Below, piece by piece: positions 1 through 10,600 of a stretch of 64,000 nt of DNA. How positions within the stretch are numbered: position 1 is the first letter of the stretch; each line of letters begins with the position of its first letter. The stretch is taken from contig VDFB02114987.1 in assembly GCA_007258455.2 (NCBI GenBank), positions 1 to 64,000 of the forward strand, in the 5' to 3' direction. The notes below the pieces were generated by a model. The model did not search any database, had not been told where the DNA came from, and saw only the letters and a list, made by a program, of their open reading frames with translations. Source of the DNA: Sequoia sempervirens (lineage: Eukaryota > Streptophyta > Pinopsida > Cupressales > Cupressaceae). A program made the position numbers and the translations under genes.

Positions 1-589
1 AACGAACCTTTGATTGCCTTGGTTCATCATTCTGAGACTCTTGGAGTAGGTTCTACAAGAGCTTTCAGAAGTCTTCGTGATTGTTTCAGAATAACTCAGA
101 GGAGGCACAGTAGATTCATAAGGATTCATGAGGATGAATTTGTTTTTCTCTTTGCAAGAAGTTATAGAGGAGTCACATATGCAATCGTGACTCTGTCAGA
201 CACTTTGAGAAGTTATGTTGAAAAGTATGATTTTGAGTTGAGTAGACTCTCTTTCCTTTAGGGTTTGCAATAGAAATTGGTATGGTAGAGATTGGCTTCT
301 TAGAATTTTTTGAGCAAGGGATGTTGTAGGGTATTGATTTCAATTCTTCCAGGACTTCCAGTTTGAGCTTCTTGGACAGTAACCTTTTGGAGTTACAAGG
401 GAGGTTAGTGCAATTTTGGCACGATGATTTCACTAATGTGATCAAAGTGGTGTAGCATTGGCATGGTGGGTCCTTCTTGAAACAGACATGGGACCCTGGG
501 ATTGTACTTGGTTTGGTATGGATCAGTTTGAATTTTTCTGGAGTTGTGGTGGCATTGCTTGAGGACAAGCAATTTTGGGAAGGGCGGAC
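1..589 (+). mobile_element. 3' end of the internal region of a family A LTR retrotransposon
   Basis: This stretch ends in the signature GCTTGAGGACAAGCAA (557-572) followed by a purine-rich tract (577-589), directly before an LTR start. The same signature and tract stand before the second LTR of the element at 3992-7251, so this is the tail of a related element entering from the left. Short open stretches are present (for example 10-261), but I recognise no protein in them. A WDPG-like peptide near 490 echoes the WDPG at the end of the reading frame near 5610. Many plant gypsy-type elements end in a similar GAGGACAAGCAA signature, so Ty3/gypsy affinity is likely but inferred. Confidence 0.6.
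577..589 (+). promoter_or_regulatory. Polypurine tract before the family A 3' LTR
   Basis: Thirteen bases, GGGAAGGGCGGAC, lie immediately 5' of the LTR. The tract matches the one at 5716-5730, which also abuts an LTR start. Its expected role is priming plus-strand DNA synthesis. Confidence 0.6.
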
Positions 590-2400
590 TATAATGTCCC
601 CATTTTAAGCATTACGTTTTCCAATGGTTGTTAGCCTATTTCGGACGCTCGTAGGCTAGTTGGGAGCAGTAATTAAGGTTTCCTATTTTGTATGAGGATG
701 TTTTGGCAGTTTTGGAGGCTTGCATGTTGGAGTTTTGCAATTTGCATTCTGGATTCCTTATGGGTTTTCAGAGAGCTTCCAGTGGTGTGACATGCAACTG
801 AAACAAAAGACTTTTTCGAACTTACTATTTTTAGTAAGTTGCGATGGTTGCTCAAAATATGGTTAAAATGAATTTGGACACACTATTTTTAGCAATATGC
901 TATTTTTAGTAAGTTTTATTTTTAGCAATGCTATTTTTAGTAGGGCTTCAACATGCCAGTTCAGAGGCTATTTCTGGCAGGTCAATTTGAATAGTTGGTC
1001 TCCCGCACTCTTGGAGCTATTTTTGGCAAGTTAGAGCTTGTGATGGGCACTTCTCTTGTTGAGGTAAAATATTTTAATTAAGTGAAAATTGAGAAGGCTT
1101 GGTGGATGCCTTAAGGGAGAAATAAGTTAATTTTATAAAGTCTTTCACTTTATTATTTTGGACGCCACATTATACTTTATTTGAGTTAGGCATCCATTTT
1201 GGAGGGAGTTGAATTTGAATTTGGAGAGAAAATGTTATAAATATGAGTGTTGGGCTTCTTTCTTGTCATCCATGAAGAAATTATAACTAAGTGCTGCTGA
1301 AATGGTGATTGAAATGCTTCGAGGAATGCATACCTCCTAGCTATCTTAGTTTCTTGCTCGAAAGATAGCAACTAGCTAAGAGAAAAGGTTGTTCTTTACA
1401 CTAAAAATAGATGGAGCTTATTGTAATGAAGTTGTTTGAAGTTTTCTGAAATCTTTGTGTTTTTTGTCAGTTTATAGGTTGTTGGTTTTTGTGGAGCTGA
1501 AAGAGATTTTCATTCATAAGTCTAAGAGTGATTTTTTTTTGCTTCTAGGTAGTTTCCCAATCTTTTCCTAGGACCTTGGCTTCTCATTTTGCAAAGTTTG
1601 GGAATTTTTAATGAAGTTTGGAATTTTATCTTGGAGGTCGCCCCTTCTCCTAGGTCGTACCATGCCTGTCATTGTATTGGGATTCGTGCTTAATTCATTG
1701 TGGTGTGTTTGATGCAGTTTCAGTGTCTTGACATGGTCGTCATCTCTCCTAGAGTCATTTTCATTCTATTTCATGTTAATCTGATTTGTTATGGAGTTAG
1801 GATTATTTAGGTGTGGTTTTGCTTGCTGGTCTGAGTTTATTGTTTGCTGATTTTGGTATATCAGATCGTAGTAGTTGGAGTTTTGGGTTTGTTCTTCATA
1901 TTTGGGAGTCTTATGAAGTTTGGGAAAACATATAATATCATTTGCAGCAACTTGGACAGCTATAACACTTGGCTTCTTGTAGATTATATTTTATATTGTA
2001 ACTTTGAATCAATAGTACTGATCAACTCTTTTACATTTCTGTAAATTATTATTGTATTCCCACTTTTAGTGGAAGAGGGTTGGCCTCGCCGCCCTATTTA
2101 ATTTCTTGCATAAGCATTTTCATTCCCACCGTTTGGTGGAAGAGACAGGCCTCTCCGTCTTTACTTTCTGTAAATGCATTTCTCATCTTGTTGATCGGTT
2201 GAGCCATCAAATCACTCCTGCTAAATAAGTGGTTGAGTGGCAAAGCATTGTAATTTCCAACTTTTAGTTATTTGCTAACGATCCCTAGTGCCATATGCTC
2301 ACACCTCGCCCATCATTGGGATCTTCATGTACATTCTTGGTGTAGGGTTACATTTTAGTGCTGGTTTTGGTTTTGCTAATGCTGACGGGTGAAATTGTTG
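590..2400 (+). repeat. Family A 3' LTR (3' boundary approximate)
   Basis: It begins TATAATGTCCCC, a one-base variant of TGTAATGTCCCC at 63553. The next ~200 bases align with the copy at the window end, including the phrase around 640 (cgctcgtaggct) and the cassette at 745-795. TATAAATA at 1236-1243 is a plausible core promoter. Four copies of CTATTTTTAG lie at 825-834, 883-892, 900-909 and 931-940. The right end could not be fixed because no second LTR or primer site follows; 2400 is an estimate from where promoter and U5-like sequence stop. Confidence 0.6.
2056..2187 (+). repeat. Two tandem ~66-bp hairpin-bearing repeats in the U5-like part of the LTR
   Basis: The units at 2056-2121 and 2122-2187 both read ATTCCCAC...GTGGAAGAG, then a GGCCTC core, then a T-rich stretch ending in GCATTT. 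Each unit can fold through CCAC/GTGG. They lie downstream of the TATA box, so they would be transcribed. Confidence 0.55.
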
Positions 2401-3887
2401 ATGTAAAAATTGAAAAAAATGTAAGGGGGTTATTTCAAAGCAACTATTATATGGCTATGCGGTTGCATGGGGGAGATCCAGGTAACTTGAATATATTGTC
2501 AATATATCTTTGTTGATAGTTACATCAATATCCCCTTCATGAGAGAGAAGATAAGAGGAGTCAAGAGAGGCATAAGGAGTGTTTAAAGGGGGTATATAGC
2601 CTACGGACATCCCAATTGACTGAAGAAGCAAACTGGTCTTGGAATGAAAAATTTTGTTTTTGCCTAAGGCCCCAAAAGAGGTATCCCATCCAAACAACAT
2701 AGAATATCCCCTTCCTGGGAGAGAAGGTAAGAGGAGAGGCATAAGGAATATTTAAATGGAGGGCTATAGTCTATCGACATCACAATTGGCTGAAGAGGAA
2801 AAATGCTCTTGGAATGAAAAATGCTTTTATTGCCTAAGGAAACTAAAAGAGACATCCTGTCAAAGAACATAGAGCTAATACATTGGTACCTGTTCCAACC
2901 AAAAGTTGAGTCTCCAGGGGACTTGAGTCTATGAAGATATAAAATAAGTCTAAAGTCACTCTTAAGATAAAATAAATTTGGGACCAAATTCAATTTGGAG
3001 AATGCTGAGAGGGACCATTTAGTTACAACAAATCATAGTGAAGCATAATACTTTGCACTCTCTCAACTTTTCCCCTGTCATTAGGCTCTGAATAGGAGAT
3101 ACAAATATTTGAATCATATAGAATATGGTGGGTTTTATGAAGAGACATGTCTTTGAAGAGATATTATATTAATGTATGTTCAATTCTAATTTTTGGTATA
3201 AAGTTCCATGCTTTTAGATGTATAAATAAATATTGTACACTAAAAATATAAAAATATTTAAGCTATTAACTAAATATGTTTAGTATAATATTCTATGGCT
3301 TTAGATGTATAAATAACTGAATATATATGTATTTTTATAATTATTGTATCCATCTGCATGCATATTAGGGGGTTGTGAAAATTTGTTGTATCTCTATTTG
3401 GGGAAATGAAAATTCATTATATCTGTATTTTGATAGTATATCTATTTCCATGCAAGTTTCGGCATAACATGCCTCAAATGGATGACATTGAGTAGAAGTG
3501 TGAACAACCTTGTTTTAAGTGAAGTGAATCTAGGCCAAATTTTCATCCCAATTATTTCAATTCTCCTAGTTATATTGCCTTTAATTACATTGACATATAG
3601 TTCACAACCTTGGTTTGGCTATCTATTTGTGGATGGAATGCAATTAACCCATCAAATTAGTATCCATTTTTCCTCACACAACGGTCCAAGATTGGTTGAG
3701 TAGTTCTAATCCCCAATTGACACTTCAGGTTTTTGGAACCCCAAGTGCACCCATACATTGGTGAAGAAGTTAGGTGGCTTCTTAACTTATAATGTCTTCT
3801 TGCATGGAATGAATATACACATCTTGCTAAAACTATATAGCAAAGTGAACTAATGCTCACTACCATTTTTAGTCGCGGGAAACTAAT
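2401..3887. other. Unassigned flanking DNA
   Basis: No gene was recognised. It contains the tandem duplication listed separately, and two short copies of a phrase containing tttagatgtataaataa (near 3210 and 3300). The remainder is AT-rich, non-coding sequence. Confidence 0.5.
2529..2877. repeat. Tandem duplication, two ~176-bp units
   Basis: Both units start at TATCCCC (2529 and 2705). They share gagaagrtaagaggag, aggcataagga, a GGACATC/CGACATC phrase, tcttggaatgaaaaat and tgcctaagg, and close on aacatag. Divergence is roughly 15-20 percent by eye with small indels. Short open stretches on the minus strand across the units are by-products of the duplication. Confidence 0.75.
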
Positions 3888-3991
3888 TGCTGAATAATTT
3901 ATTGCAGATTAAATTAAACAAGATTGCAGAAAATAAAACTCAGAAAAAGAGATAATTCACAAACACGAAAACACAGAGATTTATAGTGGTT
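3888..3991 (-). repeat. 3' LTR of the minus-strand copia, distal part
   Basis: It matches 12222-12325 with few differences and is cut off at TGGTT (3987-3991), the target duplication of the nested element. Confidence 0.85.
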
Positions 3992-4167
3992 TGTCATGTC
4001 CCCGAATTGGAGGTATGGTGATTTAATTAAATTATTTAATTAAGTTGTCCAAATTATTGATAATTTATAAGGATAGCTTAATTGATGATTTAATTAAATC
4101 AAGAGATGTTATTAAATTAATTGTTTATTAAGGCATTTTGAGGTCAGATTTGAGCAGGGTCACTACA
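3992..4167 (+). repeat. 5' LTR, internally deleted (176 bp)
   Basis: It starts TGTCATGTCCCCGAATTGG, like 5731, follows the 3' LTR to about 4133 (TTATTAAG), then jumps to sequence matching the 3' LTR's last ~30 bp (ending TCACTACA). The deleted part would hold the U3/R promoter region, so this copy probably cannot start full-length transcripts. Confidence 0.85.
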
Positions 4168-4168
4168 G

Positions 4169-4181
4169 TGGTATCAGAGCC
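4169..4181 (+). promoter_or_regulatory. Primer binding site, initiator Met-tRNA type
   Basis: TGGTATCAGAGCC lies one base after the 5' LTR end, complementary to the 3' end of initiator Met-tRNA. Confidence 0.88.
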
Positions 4182-4261
4182 AAGAATCTTGTTAGCCTGT
4201 TGGGTAGATTACACTTGTTTCAGCTACTTGATTGCAGATCAGAATTTCTGTTGGTTAAGAA

Positions 4262-5622
4262 ATGGTCTCCAAAGAAGAAATAGAGATTGCTTTCCAAGAA
4301 TACCGTGCACTTCCACAATGGATAAAAAATGACCTTCCATTTGTTGAGTATATGGAGGATCCGAAATATTATCACAAGCAAGCAAGAAGTCCAATGACAT
4401 GTGAGCAGTCAAGGATGAATGACATCTTGAATGCCTTGCTAGAACAACAAGAACAAAGCTTGAAAAGGATGAATAAAATAGCTGAAGAATGGAACAAGAG
4501 GATGAAGAAATATGGTGAGACATCTAAAAGTCTCCATGGTGAATTTTCAGCAGCTAGTGATCAACTTGTTGTTGGTCCTAAGGAGAATCGCATAGTGGAA
4601 GATGTGGAGTACAAGACACTTCATGAGGACTTCAAGAGTAAAGAAGAGCAAGTGATGATGGAAGACACCTTGGAGCAGCTACATGAAGATAAGTTTTCTT
4701 GTGATGTTTCATTGAGTGAAGAATCAGATTGTGGTTTGATAAATGAAGATCCATTGAAGATTCAAAATGTAGAGGTGTTTGAGATAGTTGATCCTTTACT
4801 TAGTGGAGCAGCCACTAGTGATTCAACTATATACAATGAAGGTGACACTCTACAATGGCATGATGTCATCACGGATTGGTTTGAGGACAGCCACATGGAG
4901 CATCATCATCTTTATGAAAAGGAAGTTGGTGATCATGAACAAGCCAATGATGTGATATCATCTTTTGATGGCAGCCCTACACCCATTGGTGGACATGAAG
5001 ATATCAAGCATAAGAGGGCGGATTTTGTGTACTTTGGCATTGAAGAGATCAAAAGATCTGAAAGGATGAATGAAGAGTGGATGAGAGAGGCTAAGAAGGC
5101 TAGATTAGTGGCTGCAAATGCAAGGAAACATCTTCAAGATGTGAAAGAAAAAGTCAATCTTTCCAACTTGGCAAGAAAAAAGGAATTGATAGCATTAGTG
5201 GACTCCTTACTCAAAGGAAGGATGCACTTTGTGATGAGGTTGATAAGCTTGGTCAATCAAAAGACTTGGTACAATTTGAGGTTTCTTCATGTGTTGGGGA
5301 GGTTGATGATGTTAGTGATGACACTCTTAGTGGATCAGCCACTCAAGAGTTGTCCTTGGAAGGTAATGAAGGCATCTACAACTCATCTTTGGATTGGTTA
5401 CCTATTTCATATGATAGGGCAGCTATCTACTTGTTGGTTGGTGATTTTATTTTCTTAGAGTCTTCATTGATTGATGGTTATCCTACTTGGAGCTCCATTG
5501 CACATCCATATTTGGCATTGTTTACATCAGCTATTGAGTGGATTCAGCAAGTTGTGCTAGTATTGCAAGATGGTGGTGAAAGGGACATTACACAGATCTT
5601 CACTTGGGATCCGGGTGGCTAG
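4262..5622 (+). pseudogene. Gag-like acidic coiled-coil protein, one frameshift
   Basis: The frame opens at ATG 4262 (MVSKEEIEIAFQEYRALPQW), 80 bases after the primer site, and runs open to 5458. Coding character moves to another frame near 5217-5222 (a one-base indel inside a Lys-Gly-Arg stretch) and continues to the stop at 5622, ending in TWDPGG. The intended product is about 450 residues. Features are a Gln/Lys/Glu-rich helical part around residues 55-85, long acidic linkers, a DPLLSGAAT phrase echoed later as DDTLSGSAT, and a second charged helix around residues 255-310. There is no zinc knuckle, no DSG protease motif and no pol motif. A structural Gag-like role is inferred from its position between primer site and polypurine tract; I cannot assign a family. 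Confidence 0.6.
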
Positions 5623-5715
5623 TGGACAGGCATTGTTGATTCTCCAATTCGGGCATCAAATGTTGTGACAGTTGAGATGGATTGACAATTGTGAATTGCT
5701 TGAGGACAAGCAATC

Positions 5716-5730
5716 TTGGGAAGGGAGGAC
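5716..5730 (+). promoter_or_regulatory. Polypurine tract before the 3' LTR
   Basis: TTGGGAAGGGAGGAC directly precedes TGTCATGTCCCC. It is preceded by GCTTGAGGACAAGCAA (about 5698-5713), the same signature seen at 557-572. Confidence 0.8.
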
Positions 5731-7251
5731 TGTCATGTCCCCGAATTGGAGGTATGGTGATTTAATTAAATTATTTAATTAAGTTGTCCAAATTATTGAT
5801 AATTTATGAGGATAGCTTAATTGATGATTTAATTAAATCAAGAGATGTTATTAAATTAATTATTTATTAAGTTATTCCCATAAAATAAAATATCAAAAGG
5901 GATGACTTATTATTTAATTAATTTAATAATAAAAAGTGACTTAAGTGACTTAATAATAAAATAATAAAGTAATAAAGTCACTTAAGGAATATTTCTGGAA
6001 TCTTCTAGAAGTCTCTTGGTGATGAGGTTGAAAAAGTATAAAAAGAGGCTTGGGCTATGCATTTGGACATCTTGAGTTGAATACACTTTTCTACTACACT
6101 GCTGAAGCTGAATGCTTAGCTTATTGTTTTCCAGTCTTCGTTTGTGAAAGACCAAACCTAGCTGGTTAAGTGCCAATTTCGGTTGTGCAACACCAACCCT
6201 AGTTGGATAGTGGAGGAAGATACTTCAGTCTTTCTCATTGTGCTAATTGCAATCATTTTTGGAAGAGTTTGGGAAGTTATTTGAAGTCTGCAATTTTGCT
6301 TCAGTCTGCAGATCAGCCATGAGAGAAATTACATTTTCATTCGTTGCTCTTCAATAAGGAGATATAATTTTGTGGGCACTTGAGGGATTGCTTCCTTTGG
6401 TGTTGGCAATCATTTTCATAACAAATTCGAAGAGCTTAGAGGCTGCATTTATTTATCTAAACTATTGCCAGGCAAGAACAGGGGCGGCTGGGTGAAAGCA
6501 TCGATTGGGCCTAAGAGGAGTTCAATTTGCTTGGAATTTGATTGCTACTTCATCTATCATCAACGGCTTCAACATTCAATTAGGTTCCACTATTAGTAGT
6601 TCATAATTTCATTGCATATGGGGAAGTTTAGAGTTGCAGCTGTAGGTGCATATTTCTTTACCAGCAATTATCATATTTTGTAATCAATGCAAATGCCAAG
6701 AGTCTTGGCTTATTGATGAGCATTGTATTGGATCATTGTGTTGTAATAAGAGATACTAATTTGCTGGTCATTTGTAGTTGTCATTGAGCAATTCTATATC
6801 ATTTGTATTCAGCTTATAATATGCATGCCAATTGTTTGACAAAATATCAATTGGCTGTAGGTTCTCTTTTTGGCATAAATAATGATATAATTTTGCATTC
6901 CAAGTGTTTGTATTAATGCCACTTGGCTATAAGTGCATAAATGCCATCTTAGGTTGCATCCAAAGTGTTTGTCATAATTACTAGTTGCTGTAGCTGCATA
7001 TTGCAAGTAGTTTCAGTCACATATATGCATTGAATATTGCCAAAATAAGTTGCACATTCATGTTAGGTCATTGTTTAGACAATTTAGAGTCATTTGCAAG
7101 TATCCTTATTGAAGCTAAGTGAAGGAAAGTGCCATTTTATGCAAACTGAAATGTTATATCAGTCATATGACCTTTGTATGCAAAGGGTTTGATGAAATTC
7201 CTTGAGCCTTCAATCAACAATTTTCAATCAAATTTGAGCTGAGTCATTACA
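5731..7251 (+). repeat. 3' LTR (1521 bp), full length
   Basis: It begins TGTCATGTCCCC and ends GAGTCATTACA, followed by TGGTT. The first 200 bases are rich in TTTAATTAA-type sequence. A plausible TATA element (agtataaaaagagg) sits near 6035. The starting motif is shared with the family A LTRs at 590, 15260-16840 and 63553, though the bodies differ. Confidence 0.85.
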
Positions 7252-7256
7252 TGGTT

Positions 7257-7458
7257 CACCAATTTGGCTACATCCACTTTGAAGCAGGGGAAATACTTTT
7301 ATTAATCTCTATTTTTGAATTACACACATCAGTATAACATCAACATAATCAATTACAATTACATTATCCCTTTTGGATAAGTCATCAAATGAAAATGTGA
7401 AACGGAAAAACAGAATGGAGGGAAAATAAGGCTAACAGTTGGGCTTCAATATCCAACA
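7257..7458 (-). repeat. 3' LTR of the minus-strand copia, proximal part
   Basis: It continues the LTR after the nested element and matches about 12325-12526. Its outer terminus reads CCAACA on the plus strand, which is TGTTGG on the element's own strand. Confidence 0.85.
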
Positions 7459-7473
7459 ATCTCCCACTTGAAG
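7459..7473 (-). promoter_or_regulatory. Polypurine tract of the minus-strand copia
   Basis: On the minus strand it reads CTTCAAGTGGGAGAT directly before TGTTGG. Position and AAGTGGGAGAT composition fit the plus-strand primer of copia elements. Confidence 0.7.
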
Positions 7474-7699
7474 TCCAACATCTACTGCAAATCTCAAAGA
7501 TATTCCCCCACTTCATCCCTATTGTCACATCTTGACAATGCCAAGAGAAGCCCTACAAAACTCGAACTTCTCCCTTGGTACTATCTTTGTCAAATTTGTA
7601 TCAATTTTCTTCACTTTCAATTTTCCCTCTTCAATTACACTTTGGATGAAGTGATATCACAACTCAATATGCTTGGTCCAATTATGAAAGGTTGATTTC

Positions 7700-10600
7700 T
7701 TTGCCAAATCAATAGTGTTGTTGCTATCACAAAAAATAGTGAAAACATTTTGTTTGAATCCCAACTCACCCAACAATCATTGCAACCAAATCATCTCCTT
7801 TGCACCTTCAGTGAGTGCAATATATTCAGCCTCAATAGTGGAGAGTGCAACCACTTGTTGCTACCTTGAGACCCAATTGATCGCCGCCTCGGCAAATATG
7901 AACACATAACCTGTTGTTGACCTTCGTTTGTCCAAGTCATTGGCCATATTAGAGCCAACATAACCTCGCAACTGTGCATCTCTCCCTCCAAAACACAAAA
8001 CATAATCCAAAGTGCCTTTTAAATACCTTAGTACCCACTTCACCGCTTCCCAATGTCTTATCCGGATTGCTCATAAATCTGCTCACTACTCCCACTGCAT
8101 GGGCAATATCCAGTCAAGTACAAACCATGGCATCCATGAGACTCCCAAAAGCTAAAGAATAAGGAATAGCCTTCATGTTTTCATGATCTTGAGGTGTTTT
8201 GGGACACATTTCAGATGACAAACAAAAATGATTAGCAAGTGGAGTGCTCACAGGCTTAGCACCTTTTATATTATATCTGTCCAAAACTTTGTCAATATAC
8301 TTTTCTTGTAACAATCTGATTTCCCTCTTACGTCTGTCCTGGATTATGGTCATGCCAAGTATCCTTTTTCTACCCCTAAGTCTTTCATTGCAAACTTTTG
8401 AGCCAATTGTTGCTTCAAATCACAAACAACTCTCATGCTAGTGACAATTACTAGCATATCATCAACATAAATTAGAAATAAAACAAACTCACCATTATCC
8501 AATACCTTGTAGTAAACACACAGATTAGATTTGCAACGTGTGAAATGTTGCTCGGCTGTGAAAGAATCAAACTTGAGATACCACTACCGTGGGGCTTTCA
8601 CATACAGACTTCTCCTTAACTTGCAATATAAATCTTCTTTACCTTGTTGCTCAAAACCTTCAGACTGATGCATATACAATTCCTCTTCTATATCACCATG
8701 AAGAAATGCAGTCTTCACATCAAGTTGTTCCAACTCAAGATCATACACCACTGCCAATCCCAAAACTACTCTAATGGTGGTCATCTTCACAACCGGCGAG
8801 AAGATTTCATTGAAGTCTACTTCTTTTTGCTGATCATATCCCTTCACCACCAATCTTGCCCAATAATGTTTCCTGCCTCCTTTTTCCTCTTTCAATCTGC
8901 ACACCTATCGATTCTTCAAGGCTCTTTGATTGGGTGGAAGCTTGACCAAATCCCATGTATGATTGGCCATGAGTGAGTCCATTTCCTCTTGCATTGCATC
9001 CAACTATTTCTCACGATTAACATCGTTGCAGGCTTCTTTGAAAGTGACTGGCTCTAATTGATCAAAAATTAACAATTAATAATCATCAAATTTTGTCAGA
9101 GGTTAGTGCTCTCGGGTAGACCTCCGCACTTGAGGAACTAATTCCTACAAATTACCCTGTTCCTGCAAATTATCTCCAACATTATTTCTCTGTAATGGCT
9201 GCAACGAGAATGCATTGTTTGGAGGCAACGATGAATTATGAGTAAAAGCATTGTAATCAACAGCTTCAAATCACTTTGGCAACACACGGTTTCTCACTGC
9301 TTGCAAGTGATCACAATTTGTCACACCTCTGTTAGGGAATTTCAAACCAAAATGCTGCCATATTCCTTGCGTGGAGTTTGGATTTCCCTGAATGGATGCT
9401 TGAGAAATATCATCAGTGGGCTACGAATGTATCTGCGTGGAGGAAAATCCATGAGTGGGCAAATTCAAATGTATTGGCGATAGAACATCATGTGATGGGC
9501 AATGAACAACAAAATTTGAAGCTTGCATGGGAATTTGAGTTTGAAAGGGCTGCAAATTTGAATCAAATGTTGGCTGCAATGAGTTTGAGCATACCTACGT
9601 TGACTATGGAGGAGGTTGTAGCAGAGTTTGCATGGGCACTTCAAAAGACTGCACTGAATTTTGTGATGTGGTGAGCGGTGAACAAAGCTCATGCAACTCC
9701 CATCGCATAGCCTGCGTCCCATCGCAAGGTTGTTCCAACTATTGTGTGGGATGCAAATTTGACATGTTTGACTATGAAGATTGTTGTGTGGACATTTCAA
9801 AAGGTAGTGTAGGAGTATTTGGCTGCACATTAACAGAAACAAGGGCGCCATAGTGTGAAGTCTACGAAGAATTTAAACCCCCAATTGACTTTTCCTGCCT
9901 GTGAATGTTTGACTGCAAATTTCCTCCAATCTGTGTGTTAACATTTTGTTGTCGAGGCATATTTGATATTATTTTTGGATGTAAAAGCTACAAATCACAA
10001 CCACTCCCAATATCATTAATAGGCACATATTCATTTGTTGATGACCCCTGTTTTTGTAAACTTGGAAACACCTTTTCGTTGAAGACAACATATTTGTTGT
10101 GAACTAATGTGTTGGTAATTGGATTCCACAATCTAATGCCATACTGTTCTTCTCTATACCCAACAAAGACACACCGCTCAGATTTGAAATCCAACTTTGT
10201 TCGCTTCTCCTTGGGAATGTGAACGAAAGCTTCACAGCCAAAAACCCGTAGATGATTGTAGGAAATTCATCTTCCTAGCCATCTCTCCTCTAGAGTGTCA
10301 AAGCCCAATCTAGATGAAGGACTTCTATTGATGAAATACACTATTGTGTTAACCGTTTTTTCCCAAAATTCCTTGCCCAAACCTGTATTAGAGAGCATAC
10401 TCCAAGCCCTCTCTAGAATTGTTCGATTCAGCCTCTCAGCTGCACCACTCTCTTGAGGTGTGAATGGTACAACCTTAATGCACTAAATGCCATTATTTAC
10501 ACAATAACTATCAAAATCCAAAGAAGAAAATTTTCCCCCATTATCCGTTCTCAAACATTTGATCTTGTTCCCTATTTGGTTCTCAACAATACTTTAAAAT

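Larger units (their letters stand above)
3992..7251 (+). mobile_element. Non-autonomous LTR element (LARD-like) with unequal LTRs
   Basis: It is flanked by a perfect TGGTT duplication (3987-3991 and 7252-7256) inside the LTR of the minus-strand copia. The 5' LTR is 176 bp (3992-4167) and the 3' LTR 1521 bp (5731-7251). They match at their starts (about 140 bp) and ends (about 30 bp); the middle ~1.35 kb is missing from the 5' copy. The primer site is Met-tRNA type (4169-4181) and the polypurine tract is 5716-5730. The interior has one gag-like reading frame and no protease, integrase, reverse transcriptase or RNase H, so mobilisation would need enzymes from another element. Confidence 0.88.

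Noticed and set aside
9238..9674. Plus-strand open stretches of 81-98 codons
   Set aside because: They are antisense to the Pro/Gln-rich linker between integrase and reverse transcriptase of the minus-strand copia.
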